DNA from: Melanopsichium pennsylvanicum
Taxonomy: Eukaryota > Basidiomycota > Ustilaginomycetes > Ustilaginales
Reading direction: 5' to 3'
Assembly: GCA_900208305.1 (NCBI GenBank)
Contig: OAPG01000006.1
Span: forward strand, 806,001 to 870,000
DNA length: 64,000 nt
A model generated the notes under the pieces. It did no database searches. It was not told the DNA's origin and saw only the letters and a list, made by a program, of their open reading frames with translations. The position numbers were made by a program, and so were the translations under genes. Below are positions 34,107-46,645 of this stretch, piece by piece. The first letter of the stretch is position 1. Every line of letters starts with the position of its first letter.

Positions 34107-34482
34107 ATGATGATGCTGATGATGATGATGATGATGATGTGGAAGTGGAAGTGGTGGTGGGTGCAGATAGAATCACACATTCATGAAGTGGAACAACGAC
34201 TTCGCCCTTTGGACCTTTTACGACCACTGAGCGTGCATGTCGAAGGGATGGCAGGAGAGGTCGGGATGGATTGGGATGCGGAGGGAAAGGAAGCACTTCG
34301 AGTGTGGTTTGAGGTGGGAGGTCGAGTGGTGCGCTTCCTACATGACTGTGACGGACATTGAGCAAGTTGGTGGATGGGGCGACGGCAAGGCAGCTGAGAG
34401 TACTAGCACGCGATGAAGAAGAGATGAGAAGGCCCGAGATTTGACGAGCCAGGATGGAAGCGGATGCGGTGGGCGCCATCAT
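33508..34482 (-). CDS. MRPL6: Mitochondrial large-subunit ribosomal protein uL6m
   Basis: A 324-residue single-exon gene. The L6 family signature appears at the end as WRKPEPYKGKGIFVDDE, and the first L6 repeat is RHARSVVVKGPKGEVVVPLHE. The N-terminus is rich in Ser, Arg and Ala with few acids, as expected of a mitochondrial presequence. The protein would sit near the stalk base of the mitoribosomal large subunit. Residues about 112-145 are an insertion of poly-Ser followed by (Ala-Thr)n, encoded by a trinucleotide/hexanucleotide microsatellite at 34056-34140. It falls in a loop between the two beta strands of the first domain. Confidence 0.9.
34056..34140. repeat. In-frame coding microsatellite in uL6m
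   Basis: The plus strand reads TGTTGC-type units followed by GATGAT-type units. On the minus strand this gives alternating Ala-Thr codons and then a Ser run inside the uL6m frame. All units keep the frame. Confidence 0.8.
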
Positions 34483-36334
34483 TTTTTAAGGCGCTTCCGA
34501 AGACGAGCGGTGCGGTGATCCAAACGCTCAAAAGGCTCCAAGATTCGAGAAATGACGATTAGATGCCGATTCAAGACGAGCCGTCACCTTTTTGAGAACG
34601 AGTGAAGAAATGTTCCCGAGCAGAAGAGTAGAGATTATGTTGGAGATTAGGTGCAGTCAAAGGTAAGTTGGACGAGAGGAGGTTGACATGCACGTCGAGT
34701 ATGAGCATGTACAGTAAGTTAATGTTACAGTCAAGTATGTAATCCTTCTTGTCCTTTTTTTTTTTAGTTTTCGGTTTTTTAGCCCTCTCTTAAATTGATG
34801 TCGGAGCCGTCATGTGCAAATTCGAGATCTCAAGATGCAGTTAGATAGCTACCCGATGATGGAACTAAAGATGGTGTTAGACTTATGTCTTCTCGACTTG
34901 ACAACAAAATTTCGGCTCCGACGCACTTTACGGATTATAGTTTTGGCTGTTTTATCACGTGATATGAATTTTCGCTGGTATGACCACACGCTGCTCCATC
35001 ACTATTTCGCCCCCTTACCGACCAGGCTGAAATTTGATGCGGTTTGGAATTTGGCCAAACTCAGCCGAATTCAGACCGGCAGCCACAGAGGCGTTACTAT
35101 TCTCGGGCGTAGACACGAAACCTTGGAAGTTAGCAATCATCTCCAGCACCCAGACCTCGTTGTCGCCATTCCATTCTAGATCACCCTGTCTTACCACCAC
35201 CCTTTCTTCACCCATACAACAATTTCGTCAAGGTTGGTACCATACACCGCATTTGACAGAGCAGCATGTACCTTATCGAAAAATCTTCGACCTACGCGAC
35301 AATGGCAGATTCAACAAGAGTGATGCAATACGGCTTGATTTTCGATACAAAGCGCACACATTGGGAGCAACACAAGCAGCATCATATACGACGGCGATAA
35401 AAATAATGAGCGGCACTCGACACAATCATCCCAGCAACCGAAACATGAAGACGTACAGAGTTCATCACCACGTCGCTAGTCGTCTTTGTTTATCTTTTCG
35501 ACCCGCAACAGAGGCATTTGGGAAATGGTTGTCATGGCAGCTTTATCGTGCACAACACGCTTACATGGGCTCAGCGATACCTACTATCTTGATTTTCATT
35601 ACATGGAGCCAACGGAAGATACTCATTTTACATTTGTGGCACAATCATGGGCTGCGATATCTCAGAAGCAGTTGGCCCCAAGGTCGAGCATTCGAGGGAC
35701 CCGTTATTAGGCAGTTGCTAGCCTCGTGTCGGCATGGCATCGCTTACACGCAAAGGCTATCTTCCACGTCGGTCTGACGTTACTTGCAACATGGGTTCCA
35801 CTGGGCCGGATGACAATCTCTTGTGTCGGAGTACCTTACTGTTGGACATGTTGACCGCGTGCGCGAGAATGGACGGCGCAGGTCGTAACAGATGATCGTC
35901 ATTCTGAACGCAATTCCCGCTGCGATGCAAAACAATTGCGGCCGACAGGGACGTCAAGGACATGATGCTTCAAGTCTGGGTTCAATCTGCAACAAAAGTA
36001 CCCCCGCTCTCTCTTTGGCGCCATGAAATTTTGCTGCGACAGGCGCCACGTGCACCTCTCCACCTCACATTGATCATCGCCTTGCGTCCTCCCTCTCGAC
36101 CTTGCTTCTATCTCTAACCGACCATCGCCAAATCAGCCAAACAAATCAACATTTTTGAAATCCCAACAGATCGTCCATCGCTGCATGCTGCTTTACCAAC
36201 CTGCCATTTGCGACATATTATCACAAGACTACCTGGAACTTGCTTACTTACCATTCTTTCTCTCCTCCTTTTCACATCACCACCTTTGATCTGTTTTCTA
36301 TGTTGCTGTGGTTGTTTTTGTCTTGTTATCTTAG
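34483..36334. other. Divergent intergenic region, uL6m / eL34
   Basis: 1.85 kb. Bases 36000-36330 are C/T-rich and lead into the eL34 start, typical of a fungal ribosomal-protein leader. An open frame of 247 codons runs on the plus strand at 35034-35777, but it shows no recognisable domain and its composition is not convincingly coding. T-rich tract at 34756-34766. Confidence 0.4.
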
Positions 36335-37092
36335 ATGGCTGAGCGAGTAACTCTCCGCAAGCGCAACCCTTACAACACCAAGAGCGCTCGTCGCCAGATC
36401 ATCAAGACTCCTGGTGGTCACTTGCGATACCTTCACGTTCAGAAACGTGGTAGCGTACCCAAGTGCGGTGACTGCCATTCGGACTTGAGCGGTATCAAGG
36501 CTCACAGGCCTCGTGAGTTTGGTACCATCTCTAAGCGCCAGAAGACCGTCTCCAGGGCTTACGGAGGTTCGCGCTGCTCTGGATGCGTTCGCACTCGGTA
36601 AGTGTCTTCGCTCCCACAATAAGGAAGTTCGCAAGGAGGAGAAAGGGTTAGATGTGGGATAGACTTTGGTGTATATTGGTGCGGTTTCGACGATTGGTGG
36701 ATTAGATTGCATCGCATTGGTCGGACGTATACACGAGATTAGATTGACAGCTCTGTCTTGCAGACACAATCTAGGACCACTCAGGCAACGCTTCCACACA
36801 GTTTGTGGACCGTTTGATCATAGATCCTTAGCATACAATCCCGCAGCTCTGTCACAAACCGACGGAAAAAGGAATACCGCATCACACCACCACACCTTTC
36901 CCTTTCTCTTTCTCTGTTCTTCCCTTTTAACCAGAGACTGTTGAAACGTGTCACTAACCACTTTTCAATCTTTTCCTTTTCCTTTTTGCTTTCTTCTTTG
37001 GAACGATCAATAGTATCATCCGTGCATTCCTGGTCGAGGAGGCTAAGATTGTCAAGAACGTGCTCAAGGCTCAGGCCAAGGCTCAGAAGTAA
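36335..37092 (+). CDS. RPL34: Cytosolic ribosomal protein eL34
   Basis: Two exons, 36335-36597 and 37014-37092, with a 416-bp intron (GTAAGT..TAG), encoding 113 residues. The family signature is unmistakable: VTLRKRNPYNTKSARRQIIKTPGG, the CGDC zinc-ribbon half-site, and GSRCSGCVRTRIIRAFLVEE spanning the splice site. The protein is a structural component of the 60S subunit. The start lies directly after a long C/T-rich leader. The intron is several times longer than any other in the window. Confidence 0.96.
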
Positions 37093-40000
37093 AAACACGT
37101 CTTTTGAACTTGTGACTTTCCCTTCATTTTCCTCATTCTTTTCAGCCTTTTCTTTTCAGCATCTTGCTTTCCACATTCGTAGCAACATTATACGCGCATT
37201 ACCTTTCCTCCCTTCACCCTTTTTTTGTCGGTCTGACCACGACCACACACACACACACACATACGCAACCCCTCACCAAAAGAAAAGCTTACTATACGCA
37301 CAAACGAAATGCTATATTCAGCCTTGTACCATTGATCACAATCCTTCGTCTCCGCTCCCGTTTGATGTGTCATCAAAATCACATATATAGAGTTATAAAA
37401 TTTGTTTTTGTTATCGTGGGTTATGGAGGATTATTTGGCATCTATTGATCGGGTTTGGATAAGTGTTGTTGCTATGTTTGACTTTTTTTTCCTTTTTTTT
37501 TGTCACCTGGATAAAATAAAATTGCTTTTTCTTTTCTACGTATAACCATGCGTGGTTATATCGGAAGGCCCTAACACCAAGTTATAATGGTTACGGACAG
37601 ATTGATTTCACAAGAATTTCCAGCCAAACTTGAAGAACTTTACTCTGACTCAACTTGGCTCGTACGCATATCGGCCAAATCCGAATCTAAATTTACCACC
37701 ACAACTACCACAATCAAAACACCACAACCAACACTACAACTTGACGCACTTAACACCTCCAACATCATCGCTTCAAATAACGTGCTACACTACTCAAATT
37801 CAGTCGAATAATTTCAACATCTTCGCTCCGAATCAAAACGTGTCACACACGCGCGCAGATGCCTAACATGCAATCCCATCGATCGCAACTTTGGAATTCC
37901 TACATGTATATGACAGTTGACATGTCATACAACAGTATGAGTTCGGCACGAAACCAATGGTTGAATGGCGAAACAAGTTCAGCTATTCTTACACCCCGCC
38001 TTACGCGGTGGATGATGCGGAGCGTGACACAGCCTTGCCTTTCATTTGCGTGCATATCCAAGAGAACTTGTGTGGGATCAAGAAGAAATGTACACACCGC
38101 TGCAAAGAGCTGTAGATGGACCAATTCAAGCTCTTGCTTTCGACGTGATCTTTGCCTGATCTTGAGACTTTGACGCAAGCTCTTCCGTGCGCAATATCGT
38201 TGCCCCGGAGAAAAGCTTTTGGCATCGTGGTTGGTCAAGGTTACGCTTCTAAATAGCGAGATGTTGCAAGATTTTCACCAAAGGCGTTGCTCGGTCAAGG
38301 TTACGCTTCTAAGGCGAGAGGGTGCAAGATTATCATCAAAGACGTTGCTCGGTCACCGCCATCTTTGCAGTCGAGGCAGGCCTGCCCGCTTCGTTTCGAC
38401 CAAGGCTGCCATCAGATCCACCACTGCACTACTGCCGAGCACCATCACGCACACAACATGACCAAGTGAGTCAGCTCGAGCGGTTTTGACTCTTAGTTCC
38501 TCGCGCATTTACCGTACTGACCTGTCAAGCTTCTGATCTCGGGGAAACGTGTCGGGCTCGAACCAATCACTGCTTGCCACTCTTTCTCCTTTTGATCCTT
38601 CTGCGTTACGATCTTCACGGTCATACAGCTTGGTGCATGCGATTCGAAGATGCGACACCTGTCCACCAAAGCTGCAGCCATGGGCTACGAGATCTCGAAA
38701 TCTGGATCCAGACTCGGTTAAAACCAACAAGGTTCAACGTCGCAAGTGCTGTCATCGTAGGAAGCCATACGTGGAATGCGGGCTTGCGATCGTATACAGG
38801 ATAGCAAGAGCTTGCGTGCGCTTCCAAGAGCTTGTTATCGCTATCCCGAGCAAGACGTCGGTTGTGGCGCCACCAGGAAGACTGCGCCTCGCAAGAATTG
38901 CACAAAGACATGCAACGTTGCGTTGGTTTGTGCAATCAGTAACTTGGTGGGAGTGTTCGCTGGCCGCCATCCGCGCGCTGTGAGCATCGCACTGACCGAG
39001 CCACTCTGGCTCGAAGCTCTCCACCAATCAGAATGGCTGCTCTGCGAACATGGTGGTCGTGGTGGTTGAAGAGGTCGTTCGAGCAAGAGCGAATACCAGA
39101 AAGCTGCTGTGCGAGGGAAAAAGTCGATGCCTCTCCCACGGTGTGTGCATGCACTTTCCCCTAAAAGCTAGCCTCGGGAAACGACTTTTACCTTCCCACC
39201 CCCCATTCAAAGCCCGTCTCTCTCATCTCCAAAAATGTTTTTCAAATGTTCAGCTTGAGCCTGACTACCTGGTATCACTCCAGCAATCCTATCTCCGTCC
39301 TGTATCAACGCAACTAGGAGCATCGAGATAGTGCTCGCATCGCCACAAGCTTTTTTCGTACGCACCTTAGGCATCCCAAGACCCCCAACACTCGTGTACT
39401 TCCCCAACATTTGGCAGTCTCTTCTGCATCGAAGCTGTGCAAGCACAGCAAGGGCTCGGAGCATCGAAGCGGACGAAGGACATTCATCATCGGTGTTAGT
39501 CAAGCGCTGCGAACACACACGAGCGTCAGAACGTTCCGTATCATCCGCGGCTACTCTGCCTGTCCGCCTCCGTGTTTGTGCGTCGCTCGATCTTCGTAAA
39601 GTCTGCTCGGCTCAACCCGCATTCGCCACGGTCATTGTATGTCGTAGACGCAACCACAAGCAACGAACAGAGACGGGACAATAGGGGTTGGTCAGCCCCG
39701 ATCGTGAGGCAGTCAAACTAGCAAATCTGTACTTGTGGACGGTTTCTGCAATCAAGCGTACTGTACCTTTGTATTGCACTCGCACTCGCACTTGTCTTTG
39801 CTGTAGCCATCCGTCGCGCCGCAGATCAAACCCAAAATCTCAGGGCAGACCACACTTACTACAGTACAAGCGCTCTGCGATTCCGCCAACACTCTGATTT
39901 CTCGACTCCAACTCTTCTCAAAGCATAAAGCAACGCACACTCAGACGGCTCAGCCGTTTTAGCCAGAGAAAGTGTGCCTGATCAAACTCGAAAAAGAAAG

Positions 40001-41750
40001 CTTGCCACGCCGAGACTTTTCCTGTCTTTCTTGTTCCTATCGGAAATCGCAGTTCAGCGTCTCTTTTCTCCCGCAAGAGCGACCTGAGGCAAGCTAAGCA
40101 GTACAGTGTTTGGGTTGCGCTCGGATCAACAAAACTTGCGCGTTTCTCCGCACAGATCTTGACTCGGGTCCATCCGCGAGCTGTCTCTTGTGGTAAACTC
40201 AAACTCTCTTTCACCACTTTTTCTTTTTAAAATCCCGAAGCGAGTCTCCGCTCCTCTAAACCAGCCCGGAGAATCAGCGAGCGCTTGAGTTTGGACCTGT
40301 GTGAAGATCTTGCGAAGGTGACGAGAGCAGAAGTGCTCCTTCGCTTCTTTGCTTGCTGTCTCCACGTTGCATCTCAGACGGTGGAAAGCATCTTGCCCTT
40401 TTCTTCGCAAAGATCACACTCTGCTGCAGCATAGATCCTTCCGTGCGATTTGGTTGGAGGAAGTCAGAAATTAATTGTGTGGACGCAACGTTACATCGGC
40501 TGGTCGTGCTTGTTTTCGGCTAACAACCTTTGGTCCACATCGCGACTGGCTCGACCGGCTGGGTTGCACCTTGCCACAAAAAGGCTGCGATCTTTTTAGC
40601 GGAGCAAGACAAGAAGGAAGATACCGTGTTTCTGGGTCCCTTCGTCTTCGAGCAACACTTTCCGAGCGAGACCCTTTGCAGCAAGCCACACACAAATCAG
40701 ACCCAAGAGCTTTCTCCCTGTGGCCAGCACGAAGCTCTTTCACTCTGCCCTTCTCTGCGTGGATCAGTTGACGAATCCGAACAAGCTAGTTCTTCTTGTC
40801 ATCATCTGGGTCTTGACGTTCCTCTGTGACGGTACTGCCGTGACCAGCTGTGGGCCTGGAGTGGGATTGAGCTCTACAAAAGCATACACTCTCGTCCTCT
40901 CGAAAAGTGGCGTACCACAACTCAGGCTGATCAGGGCGTTGACAGCTGAGCTGCATCGATCCGTCACTCTCTGGCTTCTGAAAGCTACTTTCTCTTCGCC
41001 TTGACAGCTGTGTGAACAGAGTCGTAGCGTCCGCTCCTCATACATTCTACTCTCTGCATTCACATTCTCACAGACTTTCTCAGCTTCTTGGGATCGCTGC
41101 GCAGCTTGGTAGCGCAGTCCAAACGCAACCAGATTCGAATTCTGGTGTTCCAGCGCGCACTGCAGCTCAAGAACAAACTGCCATCCTCTGCTTCGCGACT
41201 GGACGACGCAGCTGAGAGGGACCTTCTGTTCGTTCTTCCACTCGGAACAGTATTGGCACCGCCTCTGTTCCGAGCTCGTTCATGTGATTTGATGCACAGA
41301 CTCTGATTGCAGCAGGACAGTTCCAAATTCTTCCAGCGCAGTCTGGCTCTCGTCGGCATTCAGGACACAAAGACATCTCACAACACACTCGAATCTAGCC
41401 CGTCATACAGCTCCACACTACGGACAGCCATCAATACGAGTGTCGGAATCTGCCCTTTCCTCTGCCTTTATAGTCTCGCACACGCCATCGGGACTTTCCG
41501 CCTCTGCTATCCGTCTTTGACACCAGCGCTTCGATCGAGAACGAGTCCAAGAGTTTCAGCGTCGGTCTCGGTCTCATCCCGAACAAAGCTCACCCTTTCC
41601 TCTTGTGTAACATAGCGTTGCTCACACGCATCTCACGCATCGATCGGCTCTTCCGAAGGGCTCAGAAATCCAACAATTGCTTCATTGCTTCTTAGACTGT
41701 TCTTATCGATACGAATCAAGACTCTCGCGTTCAAAACGTGCTGACCAAGC
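37093..41750. other. Very long gene-free region upstream of the NDT80-like regulator
   Basis: 4.66 kb separate eL34 from the next start codon on the same strand. Many short frames occur on both strands, none with a recognisable domain. A two-copy 60-bp tandem repeat lies at 38233-38350. Bases 39150-41750 carry C/T-rich patches resembling a long transcribed leader. Long upstream regions with leader introns or short upstream frames are common for developmental regulators in smuts, which is the likeliest reading. Confidence 0.4.
38233..38350. repeat. Two-copy 60-bp tandem repeat
   Basis: Unit 1 starts at 38233 and unit 2 at 38293; both begin GGTCAAGGTTACGCTTCTAA and end near GCGTTGCTC or GACGTTGCTC. 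The beginning of a third unit, GGTCAC, follows at 38351. The units have diverged internally by several substitutions and a 2-bp length change. Confidence 0.75.
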
Positions 41751-44600
41751 ATGGCATCCTCAGCCAAGATGGGGAGGATGAATTCGAGCTATAAGGGCAC
41801 AGCCTTCCTTCGTCCACCTTTGTCATCACCCATCACCATCACCTCTGCCGCCGCCGACAGATATCCCTCCGCTCAGCCGTCCCAGTCCTCAAATCTACTA
41901 CACCCATTTCCAATCCCTATACAGGCATCCTCGTCTCGTCCAACATCATCCGCCCTCACCACACCGCTCACAGATCGCTCGATACCGTCGAAGGATTACG
42001 ACTGGAGTCCCATCCTTCTCTTCACTCCACCGCCTTCATATCCCAGCCGCCCAGGGACATCATCGCGATTCGATCGAAAAAACTCATCCGCCCCTTACTG
42101 CAACGCTTTCCCTGGTCCCCATCATTTCGATAGGAATACCGTTTGGCCCGAGTCGCCGACTCTGTCCACTCGAAGAGTGAAGAAGCATTCTCAGCCGGTA
42201 TCAGGACTTGAGTCGCTCTGCATCGCGGCAACACGGACAGCTTCGTCCGACGCAGAGGGCCAAGCCATGGCTTCAGCAGCTCCGTCCAAATCATCCTCCC
42301 CGCATGGATCTCAGCCGATCCGGAGACGTCTTTCTCCTCAGACCCCATTCCAAATCTCAGACTCGCACAAAATGCAGCCATCGCTCAAACCTCGCGCTCT
42401 GACTCTTGACGGCGCTGACCGGCCCACTCTACCGCCCATGCCAGTCAACGCCTCGCACGGCCGGCTCGGTCCCATTCGCACTTCGCCTTCAACATTTCGC
42501 CACGGAGCAGACTACCGAAGCAATCCTTACTTTGTCACCCCTCCGACTAGCAGGTCTGTCGATCACGCTCGTTCCATTGCTTCACTATCTTCTCAGAGCT
42601 CGCGAGAAGCAAGCGACGTCGAGGGCTGTTCACCTTATCAGTAAGTCTTTCTGCTCGTGTATGAGCCTAAACTCCACCGCTTAAGGGGAAGTCAGCTGAC
42701 AACTCACCTCTCACCTTTCCCCGCTCTCTCTCGCAGCGCTCCATGGACTCCAACCAGCTCGGTTCGTTCCACCTCCAGCGGTGTCTACCATGACGAGGTC
42801 TTTGCGTCTAGCTACACCTTGAGCCGCACTTCGGTCGCCGCGCCGCTTCGCCTAGACAGCTCACCCAGTCAATCACGTCTCCTTGCTCCAACTTCGGTCA
42901 AGAAGGGCGACCACGGACACTCAGAAATGGCCCTTGGCACGCACCTGCCCTCATCCCACTTGGCCACACCTAATAACGCCCTTGGACTCTACATGGAGCC
43001 AACGCCGTTCCCCAATCAGCTTCTGCAATTCGATCTCGGCACTGCGACTCACCGAGGTTCAACACCACGTAGCGGGGCAGACTTCTTCTTGTGCTCAAAC
43101 GGCTGCGCCGGCGACGCTCAGCACCAACAGGGCAGGACTGGACTTCACGTGCTCACCCGGTCTCCAGCAGCCATGTCCGACCTTTCTTCTCAGACGCCTT
43201 CGCCCTCTTCAAACAGTGATGACTCCTTGCCGAAACTGTCCCTCGCTCATCGTACTAACCTCGATGCGAATCACCATACCGATGCGGGTCCACCGCTGCC
43301 GCTACCATCACTGCAACTCAACGATTCGGCCCATCATTTCCCTATCTCGACAAACAGGCCAACATCAGCCAAGAAGGCTGAAGATGGCGACTTTCTATAC
43401 AAGATGCCCATCCTCCGGACCATGTCGCCTCTTGCTGACATGAGCAGTGACAGCGAGGACGACGATGCAGACGAGCCACTCGCAAAGCCTTCCACCTTTC
43501 CTAACCTTGCATCCCTCCTTTGCCGTGCAAATGCAACCCCGACTGATACCAACCGGCCTGGTCTTCCAGCGGAAGGTAGCACTGGCGAAATCTTTCTCGA
43601 GTCCAGACCCACTCTGCCTCTCACCCTTCCGCATGCTCGAGCCCCCGAAATTCTCTTTTGCAAGCTCTCGTCCACCACCCACCAATGCTTCAGCGTCGTC
43701 GATGGCAAATGGGCCTGTTATCGTCGAAACTACCTCAGAGTCGACGTTGCCTTTCACTTTGAAGACGAATCTGGCCGACGTCGTGACAATCTCTCCAACA
43801 ACATTCTCTGCTCCCCTTCCAACTGCCAACCATTCGTTGTTGTGCGATTCGCAATCCACATGACGGCCCACGTCATCGATACCGACGGCCGGCTTCTCAA
43901 AGGCCGCCAAGGCTTGGTGCCGCTCATCCAATTCGGGCCTGCTCGCGAACGCGGGCCGCGCGAAGCTGTGAAGCCGGTAGAGGTTCGAGCTGGAGGAATT
44001 GTTGGAAAGGATGCGAGTGCGAATGAGCAAACAGCAGCGAGATCTGGGAACATTGCAGCGTTTAGAAGAGTGCAAATCAGATCGGCGACGATGAATAATG
44101 GGCAGAGAGGCTCTGCTGGACAACAGTTTTATGCTTTGAAGCTGACTCTGCTTGCTTACGGTAGGTCGGGAAGTATGACAGCCAGTAACGGCGTGGAAGT
44201 GGCGAGTGCCGTCAGTCATCCTATTACCGTTCGGGGAAGGTCGAAAGTTCATTACGCCGCACCCGGCGGTAGTGGCGGTGGTAGGGAAGGAGTGAAACGG
44301 GAGTCGAGTAAGCCGAGCACCTCTCGAGCCGCCTCTGCGGCCCAGAGCAACAACAAGAGGGCTTCTGCTACCATCACTCCGAGCCGTTCCACCAGCAAAG
44401 AGAACCAGAACGCGGTCAATAGCGCTGGGACGTACGGCGAACACCGACGAAGCACGCGCCTCTTGCTCGCCACGAGCCAGTTCAGCTCGAGCGTGCAGGA
44501 TGCGGACGACGAGGCAGATGGCAACGACCGCGAATCCACTAGTAGAAGTGGGGTCATGGATATCCGCAGCGTCATTTCGGCCCATCATCACCCAACTTGA
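41751..44600 (+). CDS. NDT80/PhoG-like (p53-like fold) transcription factor
   Basis: Two exons, 41751-42640 and 42737-44600, with a 96-bp intron (GTAAGT..CAG), encoding 917 residues. Residues 1-600 are Pro/Ser/Thr-rich with an acidic stretch near 525. The DNA-binding domain spans about 600-805: VVDGKWACYRRNYLRVDVAF, a PFVVVRFAIHMTAHVIDTDGR segment, the AFRRVQIRSATMNNGQRGSAGQQFYALKL core and the closing PITVRGRSKVHYA. These match the Ndt80/PhoG family, whose members control meiosis, nutrient sensing or cell death in fungi. The tail carries an Arg-rich segment. Which branch it belongs to (Ndt80 or Vib-1/Xpp1-like) cannot be decided here. The 4.66-kb upstream space fits a heavily regulated gene. 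Confidence 0.85.
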
Positions 44601-45249
44601 GTTCCAATTCCTTGACGACACGTCTCGACGTTCCAAGGCACCACAAACACATCGAAATTCGATACCAAAAGCAACCTTGAGAAGCACGACCATTTCTTGA
44701 CCGTGCCATAAGATCCAAAATTCTATGTACCATCAAAAGCCAAATGCCGTTTGTTATCAATCTATATCATGAAAGTCTAAGCAGCCAAAGCTGGCCGTCA
44801 GCATGGATTTCTTGTCAGCTTGGTAGTCACGTGAAACATGGTCATAAACTGGCCTGTACACGTGTCGCCACCCACTGTTTTGTGTGGTTCTATTCTGTCT
44901 CTCCCATGCTTGCTTTGTGCTCCTATTGAATGCGATGTAGGTATGCAGGTTCACTTGTTGCTTTCAAATTGCAAAGTGTGGTGGTGCCAAGGGTGTCGAA
45001 GGTGCGTGTTGCTAAGTTACGTGTTGGTCACACGTCACAGTCAAATTTATATTTTTGCAGGTAGGATATTGGGGGTGCAGTAATGTTTCTTTCGTCAAGG
45101 AAAGAATATGTTTATTTCGAATGGTCAAGTTGGGTGAAAGTAAAGGCATGTTGGGGAATCGAAGCGGATATTGGGAATGTCGATGAGAGGTAAGGGAGGG
45201 AATTTTTTGAAAATAATTTTTACTTTAATTTATTTGATTTTTTTTTTTT
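44601..45249. other. Convergent 3' intergenic region
   Basis: 649 bp between facing stop codons, A/T-rich at 45199-45249 and with a long T run at 45238-45251 just past the NDK stop. No gene was recognised. Confidence 0.4.
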
Positions 45250-45930
45250 TTACTCGTAGATCCAAGCGTCAACGGCACGAGTGTACTGGATGGTAGGATT
45301 CTGTTCACCGAACCAAAGAGCGATTTCCTTCTTGGCGTTTTCGACGCTGTCGGAACCGTGGCAGACATTTCGGCCCACGTCGATGGCAAAGTCACCCCTG
45401 ATAGTACCGGGAGCCGAATCAAGAGGGTTGGTAGCGCCAAGAAGAACACGACCGGTTTTGACGGCATCCTTACCCTCAAAAACGATGCAAACGACTGGAC
45501 CGGAAGCCATGTACTTAATGAGACCAGGGAAGAATTTCTTACCCTTAAGATCGGCGTAGTGCTTTTCAAGATGCTCCTCAGAAGCATGAACCATCTTGAG
45601 TGCGGCAATCTTGTAACCGCGAGATTCGAAACGCTTGATGATTTCACCAACTAGTCCTCGCTGAACGCCGTCAGGCTTGATCATGATGTAGGCTACATGC
45701 GACGGAACGCGCAGACCAATGATGCAGGAGGTCACAAAGTGGAACCAAAGCAAGGACACGAAAGAGAGGTCAGTTTCATTTTTATTTTTATTTTGCTCAT
45801 CATAATGAAGCTCGAAGTATTAAAGATTGCACCCAAGACGCACGCACCAAAGTGGCAATGGCGTCCCGGGGTACAGGGTTAGTAATCATGCTTTAATAGG
45901 TGAGAGATACGTACTCTGTTCAGTAGCCAT
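45250..45930 (-). CDS. NDK1: Nucleoside diphosphate kinase
   Basis: Two exons: 45930-45915 and 45692-45250, with a 222-bp intron (GTACGT..TAG). The first coding exon has only 16 nt (MATEQ plus one base). Splicing yields 152 residues, the standard size. The enzyme moves the terminal phosphate from nucleoside triphosphates to diphosphates through a phosphohistidine. The [17 protein letters not shown] start, the [21 protein letters not shown] block and the active-site NVCHGSDS with the phospho-accepting histidine are all intact, and the end is WIYE as usual. It is probably cytosolic, as no presequence is seen. Confidence 0.95.
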
Positions 45931-46645
45931 TTTGAACAAAGTTGTTTGTGGAGTAGATGGACGAGGAGGCGAAGATGGTGGTAATAGATTGATGGAGCCC
46001 AAATGGAATGCAATCGACAAGGCGAGCAGCAAGACCAAGACTGCTTCGTTGACACTGCATCGGCGCATGTTTGGAATACAAACACACACACACATGCACA
46101 CACACACAAGCACACAGAGTTACAACAACAAAGAGGCTGAGGAGCACAACACCTATTTGCAAAAGAAGGCACAGTTCTGCTTCAACACACCCAAAAAGAA
46201 GAAAAGCAAGAAAAAACATGTTTGGTCATTATTGCAGAGCGCGATTGGGCATCTTCGAGGTTTTTCTTCTTCTTCTTGCAAGGTTTCCACCAAGTTTCTT
46301 TCGTGCGAATACAAGAAGAATGTTCACGTGACCACTGTAATTGCCACCCGATACGTCTCCACCTCCGAGACCCTTGACAAACCAATATTGTCTGTTACTT
46401 TGTCCATCCTCGTCCTTGCCTCCGATCTCATAGCCGCCTAGCGTTTGAGTGAAGCCACCGAGACTATTCGAAAAGCTACGGTATCTCTATACCATCTTCA
46501 AATTATGGCACGGTGAAGGAGCCGAAATCAAGTTAGCGATACGAAACTCACAGTACTTTACTGTACAGTACACCGACGATATCCATCGTAGCTCAGCCGC
46601 TAGCACCTCAATACGACTCATCACTCTATACCCCATACATCAACC
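45931..46645. promoter_or_regulatory. Divergent promoter region, NDK1 / THO3-like
   Basis: 715 bp between head-to-head start codons, with an (AC)n run at 46081-46115. Upstream of the WD40 gene there is a TACTGTACAGTACACC stretch (46563-46573 core) forming a short perfect palindrome. No gene was recognised. Confidence 0.4.

Noticed and set aside
35034..35777. 247-codon open frame on the plus strand between uL6m and eL34
   Set aside because: No recognisable domain, atypical amino-acid composition (many His, Arg, Ser, Cys), and overlapping open frames on the same DNA. It could be chance in a region with few stops.
40475..41615. Several 90-100-codon frames in the long region upstream of the NDT80-like gene
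   Set aside because: Overlapping frames on both strands with no domains; better explained as leader or promoter DNA.
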